Assembly (NCBI GenBank): GCA_020073375.1
Contig: JAIQFG010000044.1
Coordinates: 1-42,503 of the forward strand
Direction of reading: 5' to 3'
DNA: 42,503 bases
Source of the DNA: Terriglobia bacterium
GTDB taxonomy: Bacteria > Acidobacteriota > Terriglobia > Acidiferrales > UBA7541
Positions within the stretch are counted from its first letter, which is position 1, and each line of letters starts with the position of its first letter. The translations under genes and the position numbers were made by a program. Below, piece by piece: positions 26,001-34,377 of the stretch. A model generated the notes under the pieces. That model saw nothing but the letters and a program-made list of their open reading frames with translations. It had not been told where the DNA came from and did not search any database.

Positions 26001-26077
26001 AGTAGGACAGACACTCTTGTCTATCCTCCGTGGTGTTGCCCACAAAAAACCGCACAGACAAGAATGTCTCTCCTACT
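26001..26077. repeat. Inverted repeat pair of the GTAGGACAG family
   Basis: The 22-base arms at 26,001-26,022 and 26,056-26,077 are reverse complements at 20 of 22 positions. The right arm, read on the minus strand, holds the hairpin AGACA-TTCT-TGTCT and is followed by GTGCGG and a T6 run (A6 at 26,044-26,049). It begins 6 bases after the FKBP stop, so it can act as that gene's terminator. The core CTGTGCGGTTTT recurs in the glmS element. Confidence 0.85.
26044..26069 (-). terminator. Probable terminator of the FKBP gene
   Basis: On the minus strand a 5-bp hairpin (26,069-26,056) is followed, after six bases, by six T. The stem is short and the spacing longer than ideal, so efficiency is uncertain. 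Confidence 0.5.
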
Positions 26078-26083
26078 ACCCCC

Positions 26084-27013
26084 CTACGGTTTCCCCGTAC
26101 CCGCAGGCGGCACGGAAGGCATAGCTTGCCCAGCAGGCCCAGCAGGTGCGGCCGCCGCAGGCTTTGCCTGAATCGAAAGCAGTTCCACCTCAAAAATCAG
26201 CGTCGCGTTCGGCCCAATATCCGGCCCCGCCCCGCGCGGCCCGTACGCCATCTCGCTCGGAATAAAAATCTGCCACTTCGATCCCACCGGCATCAGCTGC
26301 ACCGCTTCGGCCCACCCATGGATCACTTGATTCACCGCAAACGTAGCCGGCTGCCCGCGCTTGTAGGAACTGTCAAATTCGGTTCCATTAATCAGCGTTC
26401 CCCGGTAATTGCATGCCACCATGTCGGTGGGCGAGGGCTTGGGCCCCGTTCCCTCGGTCAGAATTTTGTACTGCAGTCCGTCCGGCAGCGTGACCACCCC
26501 TTCTTTCGATTTGTTCGCCGCCAGAAATTCCTCGCCCTCTTTCTTATTCGCGTCTCCCAGTTCCTTCGCCTTCTCCTCGGCCGCCTGGCGCAAATGCGCC
26601 TGCAATTGGTCCAATTGCGCCTTCACCTCTTCGTCCGTCATCAGCGCCTTGCCCCCGGACAGGCCATCCTTCAATCCCTGCATGAACACATCCGTATCCA
26701 CGTCCACCGAGCTCCTGCCCATGCCTTTTCCGATATTCAATCCGATGGCGTAGCTGGCCTTTGCCTTCGGCGTATCGAGCGCCATCGCGGGACTCTTCGC
26801 CCCGGGAGATTTCGCCGCCGCAGCCGGCGCTTTCCCAGCCTGCGATGCCGACCCCGTAGGCGCTTTGGCCGCCGGAGCCTTTGCCGCCGGCGCCGGCTTG
26901 GGACTCGCCGCTGGAGCCGATCCCGCCACCGGAGTTTGCTGAGCGAGCGAGCCCGCCCCAGTCAGTAAACTCACCGCGAAAATTGCCGTTGCCGCAAAAA
27001 TTGTATTTTTCAT
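26084..27013 (-). CDS. Exported FKBP-type peptidyl-prolyl isomerase (FkpA/Mip-like)
   Basis: About 309 residues. A signal peptide (to about 25, ending SLAQQ), a long Ala/Pro/Lys linker (about 28-78), an FkpA/Mip-type dimerisation helix region (about 80-170, with ASYAIGLNIGKGM and VDTDVFMQGLKDGL), and an FKBP domain (about 175-285) with VACNYRGTLINGTEFDSSY, VIHGWAEAVQLMPVGSKWQIFIPSEMAYG and LIFEVELLSI. It should assist folding of exported proteins in the periplasm. A GTG at 27019 two codons earlier has a slightly better ribosome-binding site. A short Ala/Pro tail follows the domain. Neighbours are a thioredoxin-like protein and an S55 peptidase, fitting an envelope folding set. Confidence 0.92.
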   Translation of the reverse strand: MKNTIFAATAIFAVSLLTGAGSLAQQTPVAGSAPAASPKPAPAAKAPAAKAPTGSASQAGKAPAAAAKSPGAKSPAMALDTPKAKASYAIGLNIGKGMGRSSVDVDTDVFMQGLKDGLSGGKALMTDEEVKAQLDQLQAHLRQAAEEKAKELGDANKKEGEEFLAANKSKEGVVTLPDGLQYKILTEGTGPKPSPTDMVACNYRGTLINGTEFDSSYKRGQPATFAVNQVIHGWAEAVQLMPVGSKWQIFIPSEMAYGPRGAGPDIGPNATLIFEVELLSIQAKPAAAAPAGPAGQAMPSVPPAGTGKP

Positions 27014-27089
27014 GCGCACAATTCTGCCTTACTCAATCTCTTCTGGCTACCTTCGTTTTCAGGGAATTAAAAAGGAAGTAAACGCCCGC

Positions 27090-28493
27090 CTACTGCGCCG
27101 GCGCCGTGGACGCCTTGGCGATCGCCTCGGAAACCGCCGCTGCAAAACCCTCCGGCGCGTACCCCTGCGCCCGGTAAGCAACCTTCCCGCCGCGGTCCAG
27201 CACCAGAATCGTCGGAATCGATTCCACATGCAGCGCCTGATCCACGCCGTCGGCAAACAGCAGCGTCCCGGCCACGGGCTGATCAGCGAGATAGGGCGCG
27301 GCCAGCGCCCCATCCTCGTCCGCATTCACGGCCAGCGTCACCACGTCGTCTCGTCCCGCGAATTTCGCGCGCACCTCGCCCAGTTGAGTTTCCATCACCC
27401 GGCAATACGCGCACCAGGTTGTCCAGAAATTCACGATCACGATTTTCCCGTGATTGTCGGCCAGCTTCATCGCGCCTTTTCCATCCACTTGCCGCAGGCT
27501 GAATTGCAGCGGGTCGCTCACGCCCTTGTTATACACGGCGGCCTCGGGCTGTTCGGCCTTCGCCGCCAGCTTGTTCGCATCAAACGCGGAAAGCAGCATG
27601 TCTCCCAGCCCGGCATTGGAGTTGTGCGTGTACCGCCACAAATTTCCCATGCGCAGCCGCATGGCGTTCTCGGTTGTTGCCGCAGTATCCGGATCATCCC
27701 CCGCCAGCATGAAGGCAGCGGCGTACTGGCGTATGGCTTCGTCCGCGCGCTTGTCCTGTTCCGCGATTTCTCCCAGTGTCATTGCGGCGTCGGCGGTGGG
27801 ATGCATGTGGAACGCGGTGGTCAGGTCCTTCACCGCGTCGTCGTTCTTGCGCAGGTGCCGCTCCATGCGCCCGCGCAGCACGTACAACTCGGTCGTGAAT
27901 TTCTTGCGCCCCGCCTGCCAATCGTCCAGCGTCATCTGCTGTGGACGCGTTTCCGGATCGGCCTTGGCCACGCGCTCGATCAGCCTGGTGTCGTAATCGA
28001 TGCCGTGCGTCTGGCTGGCGTCGTCCGGCATTTTTTCCAGGATCATCGCCGCCAGGTACATCGTCTGGCTGTCCTCGGGCTGAATGGCGATCACTTTTTC
28101 CGCGTACTCGAGTGCGCCCTTGGCGTCGTGTGCCTGCATGTCCGATTGCGCCAGCGCGCGATAGATCGCCCCGCGTCGTGGCGAATCCGGGTACTTAGCC
28201 AGAAACGCTTCCAGATTCTTCACCAGCGCCGCGTTGTCGCCCGCGGCCTGCTGCACAGCAAGCTGCAGCTCGGCGTCTGGATCGGGCACCGCATTCTGCG
28301 CCGCTTCCGCAGGCGGCGCGTCATTCGTTTTCGCCGGGGCCTTCGCCGCCGCCTGCGCCGCAGGCGCCTTCTTCTCCGTTTTAGCGCCGGATTTCGCCGG
28401 CGCGCCAGCCGCACCCGAAGATTGCTGCGCCACGGCTGCTTGCCGCAGCCCCAGCGTCATCAGGATTGCCAATACCGCCGATTGCCATCGCAT
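27090..28493 (-). CDS. Exported TPR and TlpA-like thioredoxin fusion
   Basis: 467 residues. A signal peptide (about 1-23) and an Ala/Lys/Pro linker precede a helical TPR-like region (about 75-290; for example AKYPDSPRRGAIYRALAQSD and DAVKDLTTAFHMHPTADAAM). A TlpA/ResA-type redoxin domain follows (about 330-460) with active-site WCAYC (Cys361 and Cys364), the cis-proline segment SIPTILVLD, and LADNHGKIVIVNFWTTW before it. It would exchange disulfides in the periplasm, with the TPR part recruiting a client. It lies 77 bases upstream of the FKBP gene and about 180 bases downstream of the POTRA gene, all on the minus strand. Confidence 0.9.
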   Translation of the reverse strand: MRWQSAVLAILMTLGLRQAAVAQQSSGAAGAPAKSGAKTEKKAPAAQAAAKAPAKTNDAPPAEAAQNAVPDPDAELQLAVQQAAGDNAALVKNLEAFLAKYPDSPRRGAIYRALAQSDMQAHDAKGALEYAEKVIAIQPEDSQTMYLAAMILEKMPDDASQTHGIDYDTRLIERVAKADPETRPQQMTLDDWQAGRKKFTTELYVLRGRMERHLRKNDDAVKDLTTAFHMHPTADAAMTLGEIAEQDKRADEAIRQYAAAFMLAGDDPDTAATTENAMRLRMGNLWRYTHNSNAGLGDMLLSAFDANKLAAKAEQPEAAVYNKGVSDPLQFSLRQVDGKGAMKLADNHGKIVIVNFWTTWCAYCRVMETQLGEVRAKFAGRDDVVTLAVNADEDGALAAPYLADQPVAGTLLFADGVDQALHVESIPTILVLDRGGKVAYRAQGYAPEGFAAAVSEAIAKASTAPAQ

Positions 28494-28672
28494 AATCCCG
28501 GATTGTAGCTCGATTTCAAGGAAACTGCAGGAAATACACGTGCGCCCAGGCTAAACTTTTCCGCGGAACGAAACTCACCCGTTGCAAGGCTGTTTTTTTT
28601 GAGGGAATCTTTGTCCCGTTCGCGGTGAACCGCGCCTTCCGCGGCAGAGTTGGCAGAATTACATGCGAAGTC

Positions 28673-29989
28673 CTACTTGAAATCCAGCAGCACGTCCACC
28701 GTATGCTTCTCGGTATCCGGCCGCAACCAGTGCCCAAACGTCTCGTAGTGCACCGGCAATTCCCCGAACACTGCTGCGTTCGGTTTTACCAACTCCTTCG
28801 CCAGCCCTTCAAAATACCCGTTGTTAAAAACGTCTCCCTTGGCAATCTGCCAATTCCGCCGCAGCCGTTTTTCCGCTTCCACCGACAGCCCGGTGATCAC
28901 CATCTCCCCCATGCGGTACTGCGGCCCTTCCACGAATTCCACGCGATAGGAAACCTGATGCGCCGCGTCGTCGTATTGCGCCTTTTCCGTCATCTTCAAG
29001 TCCAGGTACCCGTGCCGCCCGTATTCCGCTTGCACTTCCTGCCACCCGTTTTCAATCTTCAATCCGTCCGCAACGTCTCCCGCCTTCATTTGAATCGTCG
29101 AATCCAGGATCGCGGAAGGGAAGAGCGAGCTCCCCTGCCAGGTAGCGCCCTTCCACGTGTAAGCCGCGCCCGGCATGATCGGAATCCGCACGTCCACCGC
29201 CGAATTCGCGGGATTATCCTGGTCCGCCGTCAACGTCGCCACCGGCGGCCCGATCTGCGCTCGCAAAAATCCCTTGGACGAGTACAGCGGCAGGATCTGC
29301 TCGTTCTCAAACAGTTCAATGGCGAACCTTGAGTACGGCTGCCCCTTGAGGTCCGGGATGCGATCCTTGAGCTTCTCCGAATCGCTCGCCAATGCGTCGC
29401 CAAATTGCACCGATTGAACGCGCAGCGGCGGGCCATCCACGCGGAACTGCATCATCATGCCGTCGCCGACGGCCGGCGCCAGCAGTTGATGCGACACCGC
29501 GCCCTTGATGTTCTTCGCCGCCAGCAGCTTTTCCAGAACCTCGGTAATCTGATCCACCATCGCCCCGTCGCCCGGCGATTCCCCCGCAAATAGCCCCACG
29601 CTGGTACGAATGGCCTCGCCGATTTCCGCGTCCGTCAGCCACGGAAAATTATCGTAAGAAAGCGGATACGTGGGAGCTTCCGCCACCTGAAACTCCAGCG
29701 CGATCCCATCCCCCTTTACTGCAAACCGGTAATTGACCGCCGAAAATATTCCCAGCGCCGCCAGTTTGTCCGCCGCCCCCTGAATCTGTTCCTTGGTCAC
29801 CACGTCCCCGGCCTTCAGCCCGCTTGCCGACACGATCTGCTCGGCCGGAATCTTCTTCGCCCCCGCAACCGTGACCACCGCGATTTTCGAGGAAGCCGCT
29901 TCCTTGGCCGGCGGATTCTGCGCGAGCAGTCCGCCACTCAGGAATACGATTAGACAGAAACCGATGATTTGGACCCAGCGTCGCTGCAT
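28673..29989 (-). CDS. Exported POTRA-repeat protein without a beta-barrel
   Basis: 438 residues. After a signal peptide (1-23, ending LLAQ), the protein consists of POTRA-like units: KIAVVTVAGAKKIPAEQIVSASGLKAGDVVTKEQIQGAADKLAALGIF is the clearest, and a second clear one near the end has YRMGEMVITGLSVEAEKRLRRNWQIAKGDVFNNG. BamA and TamA have POTRA units followed by a barrel of about 350-400 residues. Here the protein ends at the last POTRA (VDVLLDFK) and no barrel strands follow. It could be a periplasmic partner of the BAM or TAM machinery. It lies directly downstream of glmS and upstream of the TlpA-like gene on the same strand. Confidence 0.82.
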   Translation of the reverse strand: MQRRWVQIIGFCLIVFLSGGLLAQNPPAKEAASSKIAVVTVAGAKKIPAEQIVSASGLKAGDVVTKEQIQGAADKLAALGIFSAVNYRFAVKGDGIALEFQVAEAPTYPLSYDNFPWLTDAEIGEAIRTSVGLFAGESPGDGAMVDQITEVLEKLLAAKNIKGAVSHQLLAPAVGDGMMMQFRVDGPPLRVQSVQFGDALASDSEKLKDRIPDLKGQPYSRFAIELFENEQILPLYSSKGFLRAQIGPPVATLTADQDNPANSAVDVRIPIMPGAAYTWKGATWQGSSLFPSAILDSTIQMKAGDVADGLKIENGWQEVQAEYGRHGYLDLKMTEKAQYDDAAHQVSYRVEFVEGPQYRMGEMVITGLSVEAEKRLRRNWQIAKGDVFNNGYFEGLAKELVKPNAAVFGELPVHYETFGHWLRPDTEKHTVDVLLDFK

Positions 29990-30036
29990 AGTAGCGACAT
30001 TCTACGCGAGGATTGCCTTGCAGGTGAAGTAGCTTT

Positions 30037-30141
30037 GAGTAGAACAGGCTTTCTTGCCTGTGTGATTTTTGCAATTGTGACTAAAACGGTGGCGCAGGAA
30101 TACCTTTCAAAACCGCACAGTCAAGAGTGGCCGTGTTACTC
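30037..30141. repeat. Inverted repeat pair overlapping the glmS stop
   Basis: The 33-base arms 30,037-30,069 and 30,109-30,141 are imperfect reverse complements. The right arm contains the glmS stop (TAA, 30,136-30,138) and, read on the minus strand, ends in CTGTGCGGTTTT as at the FKBP gene. The left arm, read on the plus strand, has ACAGGC-TTTCTT-GCCTGT followed by GTGATTTTT. Each arm thus looks like a hairpin plus T-run in opposite directions. Confidence 0.75.
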
Positions 30142-32001
30142 CACCGTAACCGACTTCGCCAAATTCCGCGGCTGGTCCACGTCGCAACCGCGCCGCACCG
30201 CAATATGGTACGCCAGCAATTGCAGCGGCAGCACCTCGAGCAGCGGCGCCAGAAGCTCGATCGTGGGCGGCACGACGATCACGTGATCGGAAGCCTCGCG
30301 TGCCAGCTGATCGTTTTCCGTAACTACCGAAATTACGATCCCGTCGCGCGCCTTCACTTCCTTGATGTTGGAAACGCTCTTCTCATACCGCGTCATGGAC
30401 TCGGGATCCTGGTCGTCGCGCGTCGCCAGCATCACCACGGGCAAGTTTTCGTCGATCAGCGCGTTCGGCCCGTGTTTCATTTCACCCGCCGGATATCCCT
30501 CGGCGTGAATGTAGGAAATTTCCTTCAGCTTCAGCGCGCCTTCAAGCGCGATAGGGAAGTGAACTCCGCGCCCCAGATACAGAAAATTGGTGTGCCGGAA
30601 AAACTGCCGCGCCAGTCCCTCGTAAATCCCGCCCTCGTCGGCGCGCAGCACCGTTTCCATTTTGTGCGGGATGCGCATGAATTCCTGGAGCAGCATCCGC
30701 GCGCAATCCTCGGTCAGCGTCCCGCGCACCTGCCCCAGGTACATCGCCAGGAGCATCAGCGCGGTCAGTTGCCCGGTAAACGCCTTCGTCGACGCCACGC
30801 CGATTTCCGGCCCCGCATGAGTCAGAATCGTTCCGGCCGCCTCGCGCGTGATCATCGACCCAAACACGTTGCAGATGGCCAGTGTTTTCGAGCCTTTGAT
30901 TTTCGCCTCGCGCTGCGCCGCCAGCGTGTCCGCCGTTTCCCCCGACTGGCTGATGCACACCGTCAGCGTATTCGCGCCGATGATGGGATCGCGGTAGCGA
31001 AATTCGCTGCCGTAATCGACTTCCACGGGAATCCGCGCCAGCTTCTCGATCATGAACTTCCCGGTCTGGCCCGCATGCCAGCTGGTCCCGCAAGCCACGA
31101 TCTTGATGTTGGTGAATGCTCGGAAATCCGCCTCGCTAATGTCCATCTTATCCAGGAAAACTTTTCCCGAATCCATGGCCGCGCTGGCCAGCAGCGTGTC
31201 GCGCACCGCGCGCGGCTGCTCGAAAATTTCCTTCTGCATGAAATGCTTGAACCCGCCCTTTTCGGCCATGATCGGGTCCCAGGTAATGTGCTGCACGGCG
31301 CGGTGAATCGTATTGCCGTCCAGGTCCATCACGCGCACGCCCTGCGGAGTCAGCACCGCGATGTCCCCATCGGCCAAGAAGAACATGTCGCGCGTATGCG
31401 CCAGGATCGCGGGAATGTCGCTGGCCACGAAGTACTCGCCGTCTCCCAGGCCAATCACCGATGGCGGCCCGGTGCGCGCGGCCACAATCTTATTGGGATC
31501 CGCCGCCGAAAGAATCGCGATCGAATACACGCCCGTCAATTGCCGCACCGTTCTGCGCACGGCCTCCTCGAGCGGTCCGCCTTCCTTCATGTGTTTTTCC
31601 ACCAGGTGCGCGATGATTTCCGTGTCCGTCTCGGTAACGAACTTGTGCCCCTCTTTTTCCAGTTGCCGCTTCAAGTCCACGTAATTTTCCACGATCCCGT
31701 TGTGCACCACCACGATCTGTCCCGTGCAGTCCCGGTGCGGATGCGCGTTTTCTTCCGTGGGCCGCCCGTGCGTCGCCCAGCGCGTGTGCCCGATCCCGTA
31801 CGTCCCGTCGATCGGCGAGTGACGGATCACTTCTTCCAGATTGTGCAGTTTTCCCGGAGCCCGGCGGATGTCCACCTTCCCGTCGCGATCGACCACGGCG
31901 ATCCCCGCCGAGTCATACCCGCGATATTCCAGCCGGCGCAAGCCGTCCAGAATCAGGGGCACCACTTTCTTAGGCCCGATATAGCCGACAATTCCACACA
32001 C
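30136..32001 (-). CDS. glmS: Glucosamine-6-phosphate synthase (glutamine-fructose-6-phosphate aminotransferase)
   Basis: 621 residues, full length. It makes glucosamine-6-phosphate from fructose-6-phosphate and glutamine, the first step to UDP-GlcNAc for peptidoglycan and LPS. The N-terminal class II glutaminase begins MCGIVGYIG, with Cys2 becoming the nucleophile after Met removal; [12 protein letters not shown] and GHTRWATHG follow. Two SIS domains come next: [10 protein letters not shown] and SQSGETADT in the first, [28 protein letters not shown] in the second; it ends NLAKSVTVE, the family C terminus. The start is GTG at 32001 behind GGAG, fixed by the required Cys2. No glmS ribozyme-like leader is apparent. 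It follows purS after a repeat pair. Confidence 0.97.
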   Translation of the reverse strand: MCGIVGYIGPKKVVPLILDGLRRLEYRGYDSAGIAVVDRDGKVDIRRAPGKLHNLEEVIRHSPIDGTYGIGHTRWATHGRPTEENAHPHRDCTGQIVVVHNGIVENYVDLKRQLEKEGHKFVTETDTEIIAHLVEKHMKEGGPLEEAVRRTVRQLTGVYSIAILSAADPNKIVAARTGPPSVIGLGDGEYFVASDIPAILAHTRDMFFLADGDIAVLTPQGVRVMDLDGNTIHRAVQHITWDPIMAEKGGFKHFMQKEIFEQPRAVRDTLLASAAMDSGKVFLDKMDISEADFRAFTNIKIVACGTSWHAGQTGKFMIEKLARIPVEVDYGSEFRYRDPIIGANTLTVCISQSGETADTLAAQREAKIKGSKTLAICNVFGSMITREAAGTILTHAGPEIGVASTKAFTGQLTALMLLAMYLGQVRGTLTEDCARMLLQEFMRIPHKMETVLRADEGGIYEGLARQFFRHTNFLYLGRGVHFPIALEGALKLKEISYIHAEGYPAGEMKHGPNALIDENLPVVMLATRDDQDPESMTRYEKSVSNIKEVKARDGIVISVVTENDQLAREASDHVIVVPPTIELLAPLLEVLPLQLLAYHIAVRRGCDVDQPRNLAKSVTVE

Positions 32002-32118
32002 GGGTCACTCTCCGAGTATCCGAGCTAGGCGTCAGACACGGATGCCTGCCTAAAAAGATTAGCACAACCGAAACCCTAGATTTGATGGCGGAATCGTGTA
32101 TGTTTCCTGAAATTAAAG

Positions 32119-32196
32119 GTAGGACAGGCTTCAAGCCTGTCGGGGTGAACGGTCGGCGGGCATGATCAAAACGAGACAGGCTGAAGCCTGTCCTAC
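32119..32196. repeat. Inverted repeat pair carrying the purS stop codon
   Basis: The left arm 32,119-32,141 and right arm 32,175-32,196 are reverse complements with one extra base. Each arm is itself a hairpin: GACAGGCT-TCA-AGCCTGTC and GACAGGC-TGAA-GCCTGTC. The right arm, read on the minus strand, starts GTAGGACAGG, and its TAG (32,195-32,193) is the purS stop. Confidence 0.9.
32160..32195 (-). terminator. Intrinsic terminator at the purS stop
   Basis: On the minus strand the hairpin 32,192-32,175 (7-bp stem, TTCA loop) is followed by TCG and then TTTT (32,171-32,168). It begins inside the stop codon region, so the end of translation and the terminator coincide. Confidence 0.6.
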
Positions 32197-32444
32197 TCCA
32201 CAATCTCGTACCGAAACTCCTCAATCACCGGATTCGCCAGAATCTCCCGCGCCATCTTCTCGACCTGTTTCTCAGCCGCATCGCGCGTGGCTCCATTCAA
32301 TTCCAGTACAAAAAATTTCCCCTGCCGCACTTCCTTCACCTCTGCGAACCCCAGTGAAGCCAGTGCGTGTTGAATCGCCTGCCCCTGGGGATCGAGCACC
32401 GTGCGTTTCGGCATTACCCAGACATGTGCTTTCATACCCGGCAT
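32193..32444 (-). CDS. purS: PurS subunit of phosphoribosylformylglycinamidine synthase
   Basis: 83 residues. With PurQ and PurL, PurS forms the enzyme that converts FGAR to FGAM in purine synthesis. KAHVWVMPKRTVLDPQGQAIQHALASLGF matches the PurS N terminus, followed by EVRQGKFFVLEL and the helix EKQVEKMAREILANPVIEEFRYEIVE. The ATG at 32444 overlaps the stop of the preceding gene (TAATG), which suggests coupled translation; an ATG at 32435 is the alternative. Usually purS stands with purQ and purL; here it is alone after a deaminase-family gene. Its TAG stop is part of a repeat element. Confidence 0.9.
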   Translation of the reverse strand: MPGMKAHVWVMPKRTVLDPQGQAIQHALASLGFAEVKEVRQGKFFVLELNGATRDAAEKQVEKMAREILANPVIEEFRYEIVE

Positions 32445-33478
32445 TATACCAACCCGAGCGCCGCCACGCCGGAATGAAATTTTTCCAGCAGCGCACTCTT
32501 CTCCACGGCCGCCAAAAATGCGTACTGAAAACTCGCCTCCGCCAGCCGCACCATATCCATCTTGGTCAGCCCCATGCGATGCACGTGCGCATATTCCTCG
32601 CTTACTGAAGTCTCAAACATGGCCGGATCGTCGCTCGACAGCGTAACCGGAAGCCCGCGCCGGTAAAACGAAGGCAGCGGATGCTGATCGTACCCCGCGC
32701 TCGCCTGCCCCAGTTGCCTCGCTAAAGCCCCCGTCCGCAGATTGCTCGTCGGGCAAACCTCCAGCGGAATACCGCGAGCCGCGAGAAAATCCATGGTCCG
32801 TTCATCCCTCATTACCGCGATCCCGTGCCCGATGCGCTCCGCCCCCAGCATTTCCACGGCCTCGCGCACCAGTTCCGGCCCTCCGATTTCCCCCGCGTGA
32901 ATCAGCCGGTGCATTCCCTGGCTTCCTACAAACTCATACACCCCGCGCAAATCCCTGGTCGGCAGCCCCAGCTCATCCCCGCCAATCCCGTACGCGACGA
33001 TGTCCGGCGACCGCAAATCCGTCGCGAGCCGCGCCACCTCCATTGCCGGCGCTGCGCCCCACTGCCGCACCGCGTCGAAAATCCACGCCAGATGAACGCC
33101 CGGCACCTCGGCCGCAGCGCCCCTCAATGCCGCGTAATTAGCGGCCGGATCCTGATTCCGCCGGAACATGATCCCGATGGAAAGCGTTACCTCGGCGTAC
33201 AACACGTTTTGCCGCTTCATCGATTCGGCAAAGCGCCGCGCGATCAGCGCGTAATCTTCCGGCCCGCGCAAAAACGACGTCACCCAGATGAACGACTCGA
33301 TAAACTGCGCAAAATCCCCGGGCGCGTAGCGGGCCGCGGCTTCCTCCACCGTCAGTGTCACGCCGTGCCGCGCCGCCAGCTCCACCACCGTCGGCGGCTC
33401 GATCGAGCCCTCCAGGTGCACATGCAGTTCGGCCTTGGGCAGCGCCGTCCAGAATCTTGCCAGTTCCGTTGTATTCAT
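32444..33478 (-). CDS. Adenosine deaminase family enzyme (possibly aminofutalosine deaminase)
   Basis: 344 residues with a metal-dependent TIM barrel. ELHVHLEGS gives the two zinc-binding His, HAGE the catalytic Glu with a His, GHGIAVM the next His, and SSDDPAMF the metal and catalytic Asp pair. The enzyme deaminates an adenine-type base or nucleoside. Classical adenosine deaminases usually have HLDG in the first motif; HLEG is common in adenine and aminodeoxyfutalosine deaminases, the latter acting in the futalosine route to menaquinone, so the substrate is open. It lies 11 bases after the PLC-like gene and overlaps purS by one base. Confidence 0.85.
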   Translation of the reverse strand: MNTTELARFWTALPKAELHVHLEGSIEPPTVVELAARHGVTLTVEEAAARYAPGDFAQFIESFIWVTSFLRGPEDYALIARRFAESMKRQNVLYAEVTLSIGIMFRRNQDPAANYAALRGAAAEVPGVHLAWIFDAVRQWGAAPAMEVARLATDLRSPDIVAYGIGGDELGLPTRDLRGVYEFVGSQGMHRLIHAGEIGGPELVREAVEMLGAERIGHGIAVMRDERTMDFLAARGIPLEVCPTSNLRTGALARQLGQASAGYDQHPLPSFYRRGLPVTLSSDDPAMFETSVSEEYAHVHRMGLTKMDMVRLAEASFQYAFLAAVEKSALLEKFHSGVAALGLV

Positions 33479-33489
33479 AAGGGAATCGG

Positions 33490-34377
33490 TTATTGCGGAG
33501 GAAGCTGCGGCCTACCCGCGTTGATCCACGCCGTGAGCCAGTACGATCCCACGTCGCTCGCCGCATCCGACAATTGCCGGATCAGGATTGCTCCTGCCAG
33601 ATTGTAAAACCGGGCGTAGTAGTCGTCGGTGAAATCGCTTAGCCCTTCACGCGCGCGCCGGTCGGCCAGCAATATGCTTTCAACCGAAGCGTGCGCCGAC
33701 ATGCAATCGTCAAACGCATGATCGGTCGGATCGCGCAAAAAACTGGCGTCGTTGGGCCGCATGGGAAAAAACGTCGAAAACCGGTCGATCAGGTTCGAGC
33801 CGAACCGCGCATCCACGCCCGTCTGGTTCGACAGGTGCCCGTCAAAATTCTCCGTCGTATGAAATGGATCGTGCGCTTGGGCCACGTACGCCGCCAGTGT
33901 CGCCGCGTCCGCCCGCGCTTCCTCCCAGTCGTGGTTGCGCATCGCCGCCGTCAGCTTCTGGCTGTATACGCCGATCTGCCAAGGCAGCACGCCGGAAGCT
34001 TCCAGCTTGGATTTTGAGAATTTCGCGACCGCCGCCTTGTAGTCCTGCGGCAGCGCATCGAAGGGAAATTTTCCGTACCGGTCCAGGTACAGATAATGGT
34101 TTCGCCGTTCTGCGTCCGGGCTTTTCGCCAGCAGGTCCAGCGGGTCGGTCACGTGGCGCGTGAAGAAATCCCGGTTAGCTTCAAAGAATCCGCGGATGTC
34201 CGGTGGAAGAGTGTCCACGGCCTTGCCGGCCACCAGGCGCTCGGCGTTCGCGCCCCACGCTCGCGCCGTGGAAGGAAACGCGAACAGCCAAAGAAACGCC
34301 CCGGCCCCCACGGCAATAGCGGCCGCGCAGGGAAAGGAGAAACTCCGGCGACCCTGCATCAATTTCTTGACACTCAC
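33490..34377 (-). CDS. Exported PLC/S1-P1 nuclease-fold protein with altered metal ligands
   Basis: 295 residues. A signal peptide ends STARA and the mature protein would begin with Trp41, as in zinc-dependent phospholipase C and P1 nuclease, where the N-terminal Trp binds zinc. WGANAERLVAGKAVDTLP, NHYLYLDRYGKFPFDALP, AHDPFHTTENFDG and GVDARFG mark the family. Several ligands are replaced: the His five residues after Trp is Glu46; the HxxxD pair is AYVAQ; the late HxxxE/D pair is DARFG. The protein may be inactive or use another metal. The start GTG at 34377 overlaps the permease stop (GTGA). It sits between a permease and a deaminase, perhaps in nucleotide or phospholipid use. Confidence 0.78.
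   Translation of the reverse strand: MSVKKLMQGRRSFSFPCAAAIAVGAGAFLWLFAFPSTARAWGANAERLVAGKAVDTLPPDIRGFFEANRDFFTRHVTDPLDLLAKSPDAERRNHYLYLDRYGKFPFDALPQDYKAAVAKFSKSKLEASGVLPWQIGVYSQKLTAAMRNHDWEEARADAATLAAYVAQAHDPFHTTENFDGHLSNQTGVDARFGSNLIDRFSTFFPMRPNDASFLRDPTDHAFDDCMSAHASVESILLADRRAREGLSDFTDDYYARFYNLAGAILIRQLSDAASDVGSYWLTAWINAGRPQLPPQ

Noticed and set aside
27012..28508. Open frame of 498 codons opposite the TPR-thioredoxin gene
   Set aside because: It is a composition shadow; the opposite strand shows a signal peptide, TPR region and WCAYC motif.
30127..32028. Open frame of 633 codons opposite glmS
   Set aside because: Its His/Arg-rich, low-complexity composition is typical of the complement of a GC-rich gene; glmS on the other strand is certain.
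32436..32455. A TATAAT hexamer just before purS, as a possible promoter
   Set aside because: It is formed by the stop of the deaminase gene overlapping the purS start (TAATG). No -35 element lies at the right distance.
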